DNA from: an uncultured Dysgonomonas sp. | GTDB lineage: Bacteria; Bacteroidota; Bacteroidia; Bacteroidales; Dysgonomonadaceae | DNA: 64,000 nucleotides | Direction: 5' to 3' | Assembly: GCF_900079725.1 (NCBI RefSeq) | Contig: NZ_LT599032.1 | Span: 2,536,479 to 2,600,478, forward strand | Part shown: positions 8,727-18,335 of the stretch, piece after piece | Layout of the letters: each line of letters opens with the position of its first letter | How positions within the stretch are numbered: position 1 is the stretch's first letter | Notes under the pieces: model-generated | Told to the model about the DNA's origin: nothing | The model's input: the letters and a program-made list of their open reading frames with translations, nothing else | Databases searched by the model: none | Position numbers and translations under genes: made by a program

Positions 8727-9317
8727 TTAATCCCTTTTTTCTAGTTCATCCATTTCTTTATGCAAAGATTTCAGTTTAAATCCTAAATATATGCGGAAGA
8801 AACCGTAGGAAATAAATGAAATGCTGACTAAGGCTATGATGAAACCGGTAGTAAATGCAGGGCTCATAATAAAGATAAACGACATAATAACTCCGAGTAC
8901 AGCTAATGTCATCAACCATCCCCATCCTTTTACGCCATTGCGTTGCAGTTCGGCTGCCGAGCCTATTGCCCATATAGATTGGAACATAACCCAGAATCCG
9001 ACGAAATAAGTTAATACCAATGCAATAACTTCTACAGGCATGGCGACAAGGATAAGCCCGAAAATAAGGTCTATAATACCGCTAATAAGAGTCCATCCCC
9101 ATCCCTTGAGTACTTTTTTGTTGGATAGCGCAAAGGCGATTTCGAAGATACCACTGACAAAGAATGTGATGGCAAAGACCAGAGTGAGCGCCACTAATGT
9201 GGTTAACGGTGTAATCAAAGACCATATACCAAGAGCTACCGCGAGTACTCCTACTAATATTGAAACCCACCAAAATTTTACTGCTTGTTTCGCTGAATAG
9301 AATAAATCATTTTTCAT
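8727..9317 (-). CDS. HdeD family (DUF308) membrane protein
   Basis: A 196-residue protein with six predicted membrane helices in three hairpins and the alternating pattern of DUF308/HdeD proteins (for example ALGIWSLITPLTTLVALTLVFAI and GWGWTLISGIIDLIFGLILV). HdeD is linked to acid resistance in Escherichia coli, but in most phyla the role is unknown, so only the family is called. It stands alone with a terminator behind it. The 261 bases upstream hold no gene. Confidence 0.88.
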   Translation of the reverse strand: MKNDLFYSAKQAVKFWWVSILVGVLAVALGIWSLITPLTTLVALTLVFAITFFVSGIFEIAFALSNKKVLKGWGWTLISGIIDLIFGLILVAMPVEVIALVLTYFVGFWVMFQSIWAIGSAAELQRNGVKGWGWLMTLAVLGVIMSFIFIMSPAFTTGFIIALVSISFISYGFFRIYLGFKLKSLHKEMDELEKRD

Positions 9318-9578
9318 AATTCTGTAAGTTTAGATTGTTTTTATACTGAATGTTTTCTTAAAAAACCCAGTTTTAAGATAAACAATTAACATATCCAAAG
9401 AGTTCTAAATGAAGATTCGAATGGTAATATATTCAAATGAATGAATTATGTTCTCTGATCTCAAAAATGGAGTCATCAGATTGATGGATATATCAAATGT
9501 ATCCTCTCTGGCTACAAGATAAATATACATAAATACTTACATATGAGTATATTGTAATATTATTTGTTTGCGTCTCTG

Positions 9579-10073
9579 CTACTTTAGCTTATTCTTTATC
9601 TTTTTATGACTCTCTATTATTGATTTTAGAATATTCAAGTCTTCCTTTGATATTTTACTTTTCGGAATTACATATGCGATATATCTGCTAGGATATAATA
9701 ATATCCAACTCTTGGTTTCTGCAATCATATATACTTTATCCCACGTAAAGTTAGAATTAAATGACTCTCCTTTAGATTCTACAATCTCATTATCGAAAGT
9801 ATAAGTAATGGTTTCTTTAATCCTGGAATCATTAAAATAGTTCCTTCTAAATAAAAAATATGTCAAGGCAGGAAAAAAGATTATAAAAATAACACCAAAA
9901 TAGAGAGCAGAGATATCTGCATATCCTAATATATAGAAGAAAATAGATAATAGGCCTACAAAAGAAAGGAGCCACATACTCCATTTTTTGAAGAGTAGAT
10001 AATAGTTCACTTTTAAATACTCGTTTAGACTTAATTGTGTTGTTACAATAATTTTATCCATGTTGTTTTCCAT
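9579..10073 (-). CDS. YcxB-like family membrane protein
   Basis: A 164-residue protein with two adjacent hydrophobic helices (about residues 33-52 and 55-73) and a C-terminal soluble domain. The order TYTFDNEIVESKGESFNSNFTWDKVYMIAETKSWILLYPS fits, in pieces, the YcxB-like C-terminal domain (helical hairpin followed by a small beta domain). Function is not known for this family. It is followed by the HdeD-like gene after a 261-base gap and preceded by an acyltransferase gene transcribed the same way. Confidence 0.7.
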   Translation of the reverse strand: MENNMDKIIVTTQLSLNEYLKVNYYLLFKKWSMWLLSFVGLLSIFFYILGYADISALYFGVIFIIFFPALTYFLFRRNYFNDSRIKETITYTFDNEIVESKGESFNSNFTWDKVYMIAETKSWILLYPSRYIAYVIPKSKISKEDLNILKSIIESHKKIKNKLK

Positions 10074-10159
10074 ATTTATACAAATATAGTATTGGGATAT
10101 AAATTATTTAAACTTTTTTGGGACAAAATGAGATTTTTATACCTTCTTAAATTATCAAT

Positions 10160-11233
10160 TCAGATAATCCATTTGTTAAGTACAGGTATCTTCTTGATTA
10201 TGAGAACAACTCCAAGAGATGCTATATATACGAGGATGGAAAGTACAGGTACGGATAGGATGGCAGGGAAAGTTCCTGTGTTTATATTCAGAATATTGAG
10301 TATTATATTGAAAAAATCATGTACAAGATATATGCCTAGTCCACAGTTTGCAAGGGTAGTTATATACTTATTGTTCGTATATTTTAGCAATTTAGGGCTA
10401 TTGTTGATTATGTCTTTTACAAAGACGAATATAAAGAATGCCGATAGCATGGTATTGGGGCCCGTTCTGTCGAAAAATTGAGTGGCCGGGCCTCCGTTAG
10501 CCACCCCGACAATGGTAGAGACAGCATATGTTCCTATTAATGATGCAATTCCCAAAGTGTATAATACAATTTTTTCTTTTTTTGTCAGATCGAATTTGTA
10601 GAAAAAGTATCCTGCGATAAAATATCCTGTATATGAAAATAACTCGCTTATATTGAAGCTGACATGTACCTGAAAACGAGCATCTATTGTAGGGATTACA
10701 GAGCCGAATATAAAGTAGAGGATTAGGAAGTAGATATAATGTTCTTTTTTTGCATTTGCCGTGAAAATACGGAGTAGGGGAGTGAGTATATACATTGCCA
10801 GCAACGGATACATGAACCATAGATGGTGCCATGGAGTACCCAGGAATATTTCTTCATAGATACGGTGGAAATCGTCACCTGAAATGGGTTTTATATCCAG
10901 AAAAGAAGCTACCAAAGGCGAAAGTAGGCGATAAGCCACGCTCCAGAATATAAGAGCACATAATATACGGGGTATTGTTTTGGTATACAGCTTTTTAATT
11001 GTTGTATGATAGGTGGGATCGAGAAATATCATCCCACTTAGCATAAAGAATACAGGGACACACCATCTTAGGCAGGCTACAAATATATTTATTGTGTGCC
11101 ATTCGGCAGGGTTTTCCTGAAATGACGTAAACCAGCGATTAGTCGTTATATGAAATACTATAATAGCGAATATTGTGAATACTCTTAGTACATCTGCAAA
11201 CAAGATTCTATCCTTATGTTTATTCTCTATCAT
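10160..11233 (-). CDS. Acyltransferase family 3 membrane protein
   Basis: A 357-residue integral membrane protein with about ten helices. The N-terminal ADVLRVFTIFAIIVFHITTNRW contains the conserved R and H of the acyltransferase-3 (OafA/WecH) family; WFMYPLLAMYILTPLLR and YLVHDFF match later conserved blocks. Members transfer O-acetyl or other acyl groups to sugars of surface polysaccharides or to peptidoglycan. No sugar-pathway genes adjoin it, so the acceptor is unknown. It runs as a single gene, 46 bases downstream of the uvrC stop. Confidence 0.9.
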   Translation of the reverse strand: MIENKHKDRILFADVLRVFTIFAIIVFHITTNRWFTSFQENPAEWHTINIFVACLRWCVPVFFMLSGMIFLDPTYHTTIKKLYTKTIPRILCALIFWSVAYRLLSPLVASFLDIKPISGDDFHRIYEEIFLGTPWHHLWFMYPLLAMYILTPLLRIFTANAKKEHYIYFLILYFIFGSVIPTIDARFQVHVSFNISELFSYTGYFIAGYFFYKFDLTKKEKIVLYTLGIASLIGTYAVSTIVGVANGGPATQFFDRTGPNTMLSAFFIFVFVKDIINNSPKLLKYTNNKYITTLANCGLGIYLVHDFFNIILNILNINTGTFPAILSVPVLSILVYIASLGVVLIIKKIPVLNKWII

Positions 11234-11279
11234 AATTCGGGTAGTATTGGTAGTGGCCTACTGGCAAAGATAAAAATAT

Positions 11280-13079
11280 TTAATTGTTTTTTTCTTCGAA
11301 ATACTTTCTTATCAATGCAGTCTTGAACTTTCCTATAATTTTTTCAAGTTCTCTGTCTTCTGCCAGTTTTATTCTTTTTACGCTCCGAAACTCTCTGAGA
11401 AGTAGTCTTTTAGTTTCGTCTCCGATACCTTTTATATTGTCTAGCTCTGATTTCACCTGACTTTTGCTCCGTTGATTTCGGTGGAAGGTAATACCAAATC
11501 TATGAGCTTCATCTCTAAGATGTTGAAGTACTTTGAGCGATTCTGAATTTTTATCAAGATAGAGAGGTATTGAATCTTCAGGATAGTAAATCTCTTCCAA
11601 ACGTTTGGCAATACCTACTATTGCAACCTTTCCATATATCCCTAATGCTTTAAGAGATTCACATGCAGCACTTAATTGTCCTTTACCTCCATCTATTACA
11701 ATGAGTTGGGGTAGGGGAATTTCCTCTTCCAGCAATCTGCGATAGCGACGATAAACGACTTCGCGCATGGTAGAGAAATCATCGGGGCCTTCAACTGTTT
11801 TTACATTAAAGTGGCGGTAGTCTCTTTTCGATGGTTTTCCCATTTTGAAGACGACGCAAGCTGACACCGGATTCGTTCCCTGTATATTTGAGTTATCGAA
11901 ACACTCTATATGTGTAGGTAACTCTTTGAGGTTTAGGTCTTTCTGTATTTCTTTCAGTATTCTTACACTACGCTGTTCAGGGTTAAGGCTTTCTGCTTTT
12001 TTTAATTTGTCTATTTTGTACTGTCTTACGTTTTGTGTCGAAAGAAGCAACAATTTTTTCTTATCTCCACGCTGCGGAATCATGAATTCTACCCCTTCAA
12101 GTGCAAGGTCGGGATAAAATGGGACAACAATTTCTTTAGCCTTCGAGCCGAACCGTTCTCTTACTTCTATAATACCCAGACCGAGAAGTTCTTCCTTCTC
12201 TTCTTCCAACCGCTTACGATATTCGAACGTATAGGCTTGTATTATTGCTCCGTTATGTACGTTCAGATAATTGATATAGGCAGCACCTTCATCTTCATCG
12301 TAACTATACACATCTATATTATAATTTATGTTGCTTACAACTGTCGATTTATTTTTGAAGTTTTCTACAAGCAAATATTTTTCTTTCAATTTATTCGCTT
12401 CTTCAAATTCTTGATTCTCGGCAAGTTCAAGCATTTTGGCATAGATCTCATCGCTTACGATATTTGTATTTCCTTTTAGTATCTCTTTTATCGATTCTAC
12501 ATTTTTAATATAATTTTCAGACGTCTGCAATCCTACACATGGGCCAAGGCATCTTTTTATATGATATTCCAGACAAACCTTATATTTTCCCTCTGCAATC
12601 TTTTCCGGGGTCAAATTTAACGAGCAGGTACGAATAGGATATAATTTATGAACAAATTCCAAAAGAGTTTTTACGCTTAATACATTTGTATAAGGTCCAA
12701 AGTATTGTGAGCCATCTTTCGAAATTTTTCTGGTTAGTTCTACTCTTGGGTAATATTCATTCCGGATAACAATTGACGGGTAAGATTTGTCATCCTTGAG
12801 CATTACATTGTAACGCGGCTGAAATTCTTTTATCAGATTGTTCTCGAGTAGGAGAGTGTCTTCTTCCGTATCTACAATAATATATTTTATGTCCCGTATT
12901 TTGCTGACAAGTATCCTTGTCTTTGGACTATCATGATTTTTTGTAAAGTACTGCGAAACTCTTTTTTTTAGATTTTTTGCTTTACCTACATATATAATAA
13001 TTCCCTTGTCATCAAAATATTGATAACAGCCGGGTTTTTCCGGAATATTTTGTATTATATTTTTGAGGTATTCATTCAT
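11280..13079 (-). CDS. uvrC: Excinuclease ABC subunit C
   Basis: A 599-residue nuclease of nucleotide excision repair that makes both incisions around a lesion marked by UvrAB. Domains in order are the GIY-YIG nuclease (PGCYQYFDDKGIIIYVGKAKNLKKR, residues about 16-40), a cysteine-containing linker, the UVR (UvrB-binding) segment (about 205-240), the RNase H-like 3' nuclease with CFDNSNIQGTNPV and VIDGGKGQL, and C-terminal HhH motifs (LDNIKGIGDETKRLLL). It begins 2 bases after the apt stop, so mnmG-apt-uvrC is likely one transcript. uvrA and uvrB are elsewhere in the window. Confidence 0.98.
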   Translation of the reverse strand: MNEYLKNIIQNIPEKPGCYQYFDDKGIIIYVGKAKNLKKRVSQYFTKNHDSPKTRILVSKIRDIKYIIVDTEEDTLLLENNLIKEFQPRYNVMLKDDKSYPSIVIRNEYYPRVELTRKISKDGSQYFGPYTNVLSVKTLLEFVHKLYPIRTCSLNLTPEKIAEGKYKVCLEYHIKRCLGPCVGLQTSENYIKNVESIKEILKGNTNIVSDEIYAKMLELAENQEFEEANKLKEKYLLVENFKNKSTVVSNINYNIDVYSYDEDEGAAYINYLNVHNGAIIQAYTFEYRKRLEEEKEELLGLGIIEVRERFGSKAKEIVVPFYPDLALEGVEFMIPQRGDKKKLLLLSTQNVRQYKIDKLKKAESLNPEQRSVRILKEIQKDLNLKELPTHIECFDNSNIQGTNPVSACVVFKMGKPSKRDYRHFNVKTVEGPDDFSTMREVVYRRYRRLLEEEIPLPQLIVIDGGKGQLSAACESLKALGIYGKVAIVGIAKRLEEIYYPEDSIPLYLDKNSESLKVLQHLRDEAHRFGITFHRNQRSKSQVKSELDNIKGIGDETKRLLLREFRSVKRIKLAEDRELEKIIGKFKTALIRKYFEEKNN

Positions 13080-13081
13080 TT

Positions 13082-13633
13082 CTATATGGAAAACTGTATC
13101 AAAGCTTTTATATCTACATCTTCTGGAAATAATGTTCTTCCTTTTAGTTCTTCCAGCTCTATAATGAAATTTACATAGATGTTTTTTACTCCCATTCTTT
13201 TCACCAAATTATAAGCGGCAAACATGGTTCCTCCTGTCGCAAGCAGATCATCGTGTATAAGGACAACATCATCTTCAGATAATGAATCTTTATGAATCTG
13301 AATTTTATCCACACCATATTCTTTCGCATACTCTTCTTCGTACACTTCCGCCGGAAGTTTCCCGGGTTTTCTTATAGGTACAAATCCTGCTCCGAGTTCA
13401 AGTGCCATTATGGGGCCCATAATAAATCCCCTCGATTCTATCCCTACTACTTTCGTGATACCTTTCCCTTTATATTCTTCCAGAAGGACATCTGTTAATA
13501 TAGATAGAGATTCTTTGGTGTTGAATAATGGTGTTACATCTTTAAACTGGATTCCGGGAATTGGAAAATCAGGGATGTTTCTTACTGTATTCCTTAAGAA
13601 AGTTAGCTTTTGCTCTTTTGTGAATTGCTCCAT
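13082..13633 (-). CDS. apt: Adenine phosphoribosyltransferase
   Basis: A 183-residue purine salvage enzyme that makes AMP from adenine and PRPP. The PRPP-binding motif reads VVLIHDDLLATGGTM (about residues 122-136). IESRGFIMGP and the flexible hood segment RKPGKLPAEVYEEEYAKEYG are characteristic of Apt. Length is normal. The 88 bases between mnmG and this gene contain two parS palindromes, so its 5' leader overlaps predicted ParB-binding DNA. Confidence 0.97.
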   Translation of the reverse strand: MEQFTKEQKLTFLRNTVRNIPDFPIPGIQFKDVTPLFNTKESLSILTDVLLEEYKGKGITKVVGIESRGFIMGPIMALELGAGFVPIRKPGKLPAEVYEEEYAKEYGVDKIQIHKDSLSEDDVVLIHDDLLATGGTMFAAYNLVKRMGVKNIYVNFIIELEELKGRTLFPEDVDIKALIQFSI

Positions 13634-13654
13634 TTTTATTGTTAAATATTTACA

Positions 13655-13670
13655 TGTTCCACGTGGAACA
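13655..13670. promoter_or_regulatory. parS centromere site 1
   Basis: The 16-bp perfect palindrome TGTTCCACGTGGAACA agrees with the conserved bacterial parS consensus (TGTTnCACGTGnAACA), the binding site of ParB/Spo0J. It lies 22 bases upstream of the apt start. Confidence 0.85.
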
Positions 13671-13698
13671 TTATTTTTTTTGACTGAAAATTTTGCTT

Positions 13699-13714
13699 TG
13701 TTCCACGTGGAACA
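13699..13714. promoter_or_regulatory. parS centromere site 2
   Basis: A second, identical copy of TGTTCCACGTGGAACA, 44 bases centre-to-centre from the first (about four helical turns) and 7 bases beyond the mnmG stop. Two exact copies in an 88-base gap make chance very unlikely. Confidence 0.85.
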
Positions 13715-13721
13715 TCTTGTT

Positions 13722-15596
13722 TTATCTACCCAAAAGTACCAATAATATTGATATGTCGTTTGGTGAAACTCCCGGAATTCGGCTTGCCTGAGCGATTGTT
13801 TCAGGGCCTATTTTTGCTAGCTTTTGGCGTGCTTCGGTGGAAAGGGAGAGTATAGCTTCGTAATTAAATTTCCCTTTTATCTGGATGTTTTCGAGACGTG
13901 AAATCTTATCAGCAATCAATTGCTCTCTCTTAATATAGCCGTCATACTTAATGATTATTTCGCAGGCCTCTTTGATTTCTTCTTTTCTGTTTGGGATTTT
14001 ATCCAGCTCTGTTTTGAAAGCAGGAACTAGTTCTGCTATGCTGTCTATAGATACCTGCGGGCGTGTGATTACATCTTTCAGTTTCAAGCCATGCTTCAAT
14101 GGGCTAGTGCCCAGTTTTTCCAACCCTTCATTTATGTACTCTGGCTTCAAAGAGTAGTTGGCGGTGAAATCGATAATTCGCTTCATCTCTTCTCTCTTAT
14201 GATTCAGGAGATCGATCCTCTCTCTCTTTGCCAAGCCGATATTGTAACCTTTTTCGGTAAGGCGTGCGTCTGCATCGTCTTGACGAAGCAATATTCTATA
14301 CTCCGCACGCGAGGTAAACATACGGTATGGTTCATCGACACCTTTGGTTACCAAATCATCGATTAATACGCCGATGTATGCCTCGTCTCTTTTCAGGATG
14401 AATTCGTTTCCTCCTTGTGTTTTTATATGGGCATTTATCCCCGCTATCAACCCTTGACCGCCTGCCTCTTCATATCCGGTAGTCCCATTTATCTGTCCTG
14501 CGAAAAACAGATTGTTGATTAGCTTCGTTTCCAATGTATGTTTTAGTTGTGTGGGATCGAAAAAGTCATATTCGATTGCATAGCCGGGTCTGTAAATATG
14601 TATATTCCTGAATGCCGGAATTCTTTGTAAGGCCTCGATCTGAGTATGGAGTGGGAGAGAGGACGAAAATCCATTCAGATAGTATTCCTGTGTGTTTTCC
14701 CCTTCCGGTTCCAAGAATAATTGGTGTGAAGTTTTCTCCGCGAATGTTACAACCTTTGTTTCTATACTTGGGCAATAGCGTGGCCCTATACTTTTTATCT
14801 GCCCGTTGTAAAGTGGAGAATCATCCAATCTATCGCGTAAAGTGGAATGCACATCTTCGTTGGTGTAAGTAATCCAACAGCTAAGTTGTTTTAATGTGCG
14901 GGGTGCGAAGTCGAGGTATGAGAACTTGTGGAAATCATCATCGCCCTTTTGTTCTTCCATTAAACTGAAATCGACGCTTCTTCCGTCTATTCTGGCGGGA
15001 GTACCTGTTTTCATCCTGTCGGTAGTGAATCCGAATTCTCTCAATTGTTCAGTGATTCCGAATGATGCCGGTTCAGAAACACGTCCTCCTCCGAGTTGCG
15101 TTTTGCCTATATGCATTAGTCCGTTCAGAAATGTGCCGTTTGTGAGAACTACCGATTTTGCCGAGAAATTTACACCCATTGCAGTCTTCACTCCTGTTAC
15201 AGTTTTGTTTTCTATAATCAGCGAGGTTACTGTGTCTTGCCATACAAAAAGGTTATCGGTGTTTTCGATGATCCCTCTCCATTTAAGTATGAATTGCGCA
15301 CGGTCGCTTTGTGCCCGTGGACTCCACATGGCAGGACCTTTCGATTTGTTCAGCATGCGGAATTGGATAGCAGTTGTATCCGTGACAATTCCCATCTGTC
15401 CCCCGAGGGCATCTATTTCCCGCACTATTTGCCCTTTTGCGATGCCACCTACTGCGGGGTTGCAACTCATCTGGGCGATTTTGTTCATGTCCATTGTTAT
15501 CAGCAGGGTTTTAGATCCCATGTTGGCCGCAGCGGCTGCAGCTTCGCAACCGGCATGGCCTGCCCCGACAACAATTACGTCATATTTGAAGTTCAT
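13722..15596 (-). CDS. mnmG: tRNA uridine-5-carboxymethylaminomethyl(34) synthesis enzyme
   Basis: A 624-residue FAD-dependent tRNA-modifying enzyme (GidA). With MnmE it installs the cmnm5 group at U34 of certain tRNAs. The FAD-binding motif GAGHAGCEAA is at residues about 11-20; conserved CNPAVGG, MLNKSKGPA and GQINGTTGYEEAGGQG segments follow, and the C-terminal helical domain ends in RIPGVSPNDISILLVLL. Length is normal. It leads the probable mnmG-apt-uvrC operon. In many bacteria gidA sits near oriC, which agrees with the parS sites just behind it, but no dnaA, rpmH or parAB is seen here. Confidence 0.98.
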   Translation of the reverse strand: MNFKYDVIVVGAGHAGCEAAAAAANMGSKTLLITMDMNKIAQMSCNPAVGGIAKGQIVREIDALGGQMGIVTDTTAIQFRMLNKSKGPAMWSPRAQSDRAQFILKWRGIIENTDNLFVWQDTVTSLIIENKTVTGVKTAMGVNFSAKSVVLTNGTFLNGLMHIGKTQLGGGRVSEPASFGITEQLREFGFTTDRMKTGTPARIDGRSVDFSLMEEQKGDDDFHKFSYLDFAPRTLKQLSCWITYTNEDVHSTLRDRLDDSPLYNGQIKSIGPRYCPSIETKVVTFAEKTSHQLFLEPEGENTQEYYLNGFSSSLPLHTQIEALQRIPAFRNIHIYRPGYAIEYDFFDPTQLKHTLETKLINNLFFAGQINGTTGYEEAGGQGLIAGINAHIKTQGGNEFILKRDEAYIGVLIDDLVTKGVDEPYRMFTSRAEYRILLRQDDADARLTEKGYNIGLAKRERIDLLNHKREEMKRIIDFTANYSLKPEYINEGLEKLGTSPLKHGLKLKDVITRPQVSIDSIAELVPAFKTELDKIPNRKEEIKEACEIIIKYDGYIKREQLIADKISRLENIQIKGKFNYEAILSLSTEARQKLAKIGPETIAQASRIPGVSPNDISILLVLLGR

Positions 15597-15628
15597 ATTT
15601 TTTTCTTTGGATAAAATTAATTCGGATG

Positions 15629-15636
15629 CAAAGTTA
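15629..15636 (-). promoter_or_regulatory. -7 box (TAACTTTG) for mnmG
   Basis: TAACTTTG on the minus strand matches TAnnTTTG and lies 33-40 bases before the mnmG ATG. Confidence 0.6.
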
Positions 15637-15707
15637 GTATTTTATTGTATTTCTTGCGATAATTACTTTATGCTTATGAATGTGCCATCATTAGATATGA
15701 TGGCTAT

Positions 15708-16445
15708 TTAAATATTATTGGCATTTTCCAACGCCTGTTTAACTTTTTCGGGATCGGTCAGAAGCATGCTATATTCTTCTTCTTCGTTTGTAAAAACAGG
15801 TGATTTGTATTGCATCCCTCCGTTGTACCTGCTTCGGAACGAACCATGAAATTCTTTTAAATCGGTAGCTTTAACCAGCTCCGAAATATTGTTTTCCGTG
15901 ATGCCTCCTCCGGGCATGATTATTATCCTTTGGTCAGCCTGACCGATTAATTTCTTTAATATCTCTTTTCCTTCTGGCGCAGATTCCATCCCGCCTGATG
16001 TAAGTATGCGGTCACATCCCAATCCTATAATATCTTCTAACGAATCGAACAAATTATTACATCTGTCAAAAGCACGGTGAAAAGTAGTAGTCATATTGTA
16101 TTTATGCGCAATGTTTACTAATTCTTGATTTCGTTTTTTATCGATGCTTCCATCCGGATTCAATATTCCGAATACAACACCATCACATTTGGCTTGTCCG
16201 CAATGATGAATGTCTTGTTTCATTATTTCAAACTCCAGATCGCTATACAGAAAGTCTCCTTCACGCGGACGGATAAGTACATTTAATTGAATATTAATTA
16301 GTTGCCTTGTATTTTGCATCTGTGATAGGGAAGGGGTAGTCCCTCCTTCGCTCAGATTATCACATAATTCGACTCTGATTGCTCCTCCTTTTTGTCCATT
16401 TATAGCCGATTGCGTTGAATTGGCGCAAACTTCAAGTGTAATCAT
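15708..16445 (-). CDS. cutC: Copper homeostasis protein CutC
   Basis: A 245-residue TIM-barrel protein. Motifs typical of CutC are LEVCANSTQSA near the N-terminus, GAIRVELCDNLSEGGTTPS, IRPREGDFLYSD, FHRAFD and LTSGG, followed by IIMPGGGI. CutC has been linked to copper tolerance, though the biochemical role is unsettled. It is slightly shorter than or equal to the usual family length. It stands between mnmG and the YgiQ gene, both on the same strand, with gaps of 111 and 54 bases. Confidence 0.95.
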   Translation of the reverse strand: MITLEVCANSTQSAINGQKGGAIRVELCDNLSEGGTTPSLSQMQNTRQLINIQLNVLIRPREGDFLYSDLEFEIMKQDIHHCGQAKCDGVVFGILNPDGSIDKKRNQELVNIAHKYNMTTTFHRAFDRCNNLFDSLEDIIGLGCDRILTSGGMESAPEGKEILKKLIGQADQRIIIMPGGGITENNISELVKATDLKEFHGSFRSRYNGGMQYKSPVFTNEEEEYSMLLTDPEKVKQALENANNI

Positions 16446-16499
16446 ATGATTGTTTTTTAATTAAATGTTTGATATTCAGATGTTTGACTGTTTAAATCT

Positions 16500-18326
16500 T
16501 TAATAAATAGATAACTTTTTCAATAAATCCTCCCTTTTCAACTTCTTCAATGACTTGATAATCTGAGGTCTATAGTTTTTGTCGTACCAGAAAAAGTATT
16601 GGCGCTGAGCCAGCTTTTGCTCTTTGGTTCGTGCCGTATATACTTTTTCGAGTGTATAAGGATGATAACCGGTATAATAAATTTCTGTAGCCACTGTCAT
16701 TGGCGAAGGTGTAAAGTCCTGAACCTGTTCCAGTTTAAAGCCCAAAGGCTTTGTCTCGGAGGCTAGCTCCGCCATATCTATTTCTGTACAAGCCGGATGG
16801 GATGATATAAAATAAGGGATAAGCTGCTGTTTTAATCCGCTTTCGGAATTAATCTTATCGAATATTCTCTTAAATGTATGAAACTGCGAGAAGCTTGGTT
16901 TGCGCATACAGTTTAGCACCTTGTCGGATGTATGTTCCGGAGCCACTTTTAGTCTGCCGGAGACGTGATTTAATATCAGCTCCTTCGTGTATTTGTCGGA
17001 TATTTTGTTTAACCGGTCATCGTCATTCCGGTGTAACAACATGTCATAGCGCACTCCACTGCCGATAAATGATTTCTTGATTTTCGGCAGGGAATCCACA
17101 GCTTTATAAATATCCAAAAGGTGTGAATGGTCTACATCGAGGTTTTTGCATATCTTCGGATGAATACATGAGGGGCGTTTGCATTTAGCGCAAATGTTTT
17201 CATCCCTGCCTTTCATTTTATACATGTTTGCCGAAGGGCCTCCCAGATCACTTAAATATCCCTTGAAATCTGGCATTTCCGTGATTTGTTTTACCTCGTT
17301 GAGTATCGATTTTTTCGAGCGGGAGGCAATGAATTTTCCCTGATGTGCCGATATGGTACAAAAGGCACATCCACCGAAACATCCCCGGTGCATATTTACC
17401 GAGAATTTTATCATCTCAAAAGCCGGAATGGTTTTTCCTTTGTATTTCGGATGGGGCAGGCGGGTATATGGCAGATCGAACGAGGCATCTATCTCTTTTT
17501 CAGACATGGGAGGGTAGGGAGGGTTGATTATTACCGCCTTTTCATCGTATATCTGTATAATGCGCGAAGCATTCATCATATTCGATTGCTCTTCTACAAT
17601 GCGAAAATTGCCTGCTTGTTTAAGTTTATCGGCAAGGCACTCTTCATGGGAAGCCAAATAGATATCTTTTCCGTCTGTTTGCTGTTTTAAAGCGTTTTTA
17701 GCACATAGATATGCCGTTTGTGGCATATCTCTTAATTCATCGAGAGATTTGCCGTTCTTGAGCTCCGAAACTATCTTTTTCAATGGATTCTCACCCATGC
17801 CATATACCAGCAGATCCGCTTTTGAGTCGATAAGTATAGATTTATATAATTTATCATCCCAGTAATCGTAGTGCGTTACCCTGCGTAAGGATGCCTCTAT
17901 TCCCCCTAATAATACAGGTACATCGGGAAAAAGCTCTTTCAGAATATTGCAATAGACAATGGAGGCCCTGTCGGGGCGCATCCCTGCCTTTCCATCAGGC
18001 GTATAGGCATCGTCGGAGCGCAGTCGCTTGTTCGCCGTATAGTGGTTTATCATCGAGTCCATTGCTCCGGCTGTTACCCCGAAGAAAAGGCGCGGTTTAC
18101 CCAGTTTTTTGAAGTCGCGCAGATCGTCCCGCCAGTTCGGCTGTGGTATGATGGCTACCTTCAGCCCTTCGGCTTCAAGCATGCGTCCTATGACTGCTGC
18201 TCCAAAAGACGGGTGGTCTATATATACGTCTCCTGAGAAAAGGATAACATCCAGTTCGTCCCATCCTCTGAGTTCCACTTCTTTTTTTGTGGTCGGTTGC
18301 CAGTCGGTCAGTCGGTATTCTTTCAT
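16500..18326 (-). CDS. YgiQ family radical SAM protein
   Basis: A 608-residue UPF0313/YgiQ radical SAM enzyme. The 4Fe-4S/SAM motif is HRGCFGGCAFCTISAHQG (C-x3-C-x2-C). An N-terminal cobalamin-binding-like region precedes it (DVILFSGDVYIDHPSFG), and an added cysteine cluster (CAKCKRPSCIHPKIC) lies after the core. The reaction is not known for the family. The ATG at 18326 (MKEYRLTDW) is chosen: an in-frame TTG 12 bases upstream lies inside a TACCTTTG promoter box, so the transcript would start only a few bases before 18326 and be nearly leaderless. Confidence 0.93.
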   Translation of the reverse strand: MKEYRLTDWQPTTKKEVELRGWDELDVILFSGDVYIDHPSFGAAVIGRMLEAEGLKVAIIPQPNWRDDLRDFKKLGKPRLFFGVTAGAMDSMINHYTANKRLRSDDAYTPDGKAGMRPDRASIVYCNILKELFPDVPVLLGGIEASLRRVTHYDYWDDKLYKSILIDSKADLLVYGMGENPLKKIVSELKNGKSLDELRDMPQTAYLCAKNALKQQTDGKDIYLASHEECLADKLKQAGNFRIVEEQSNMMNASRIIQIYDEKAVIINPPYPPMSEKEIDASFDLPYTRLPHPKYKGKTIPAFEMIKFSVNMHRGCFGGCAFCTISAHQGKFIASRSKKSILNEVKQITEMPDFKGYLSDLGGPSANMYKMKGRDENICAKCKRPSCIHPKICKNLDVDHSHLLDIYKAVDSLPKIKKSFIGSGVRYDMLLHRNDDDRLNKISDKYTKELILNHVSGRLKVAPEHTSDKVLNCMRKPSFSQFHTFKRIFDKINSESGLKQQLIPYFISSHPACTEIDMAELASETKPLGFKLEQVQDFTPSPMTVATEIYYTGYHPYTLEKVYTARTKEQKLAQRQYFFWYDKNYRPQIIKSLKKLKREDLLKKLSIY

Positions 18327-18335
18327 AATCAGCCA

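Noticed and set aside
9318..9578. Small gene in the gap between HdeD-like and YcxB-like genes
   Set aside because: No frame with a start, a ribosome site and coding character is seen on either strand.
10035..10481. A 148-codon plus-strand frame
   Set aside because: It spans the start of one membrane protein gene and the end of another on the opposite strand and has no domain pattern.
13410..13745. A 111-codon plus-strand frame over apt and the parS sites
   Set aside because: It is antisense to apt, has no family likeness, and the palindromes explain its end.
14896..15711. A 271-codon plus-strand frame within mnmG
   Set aside because: It is a shadow of mnmG on the other strand, with low-complexity composition and no recognised domain.
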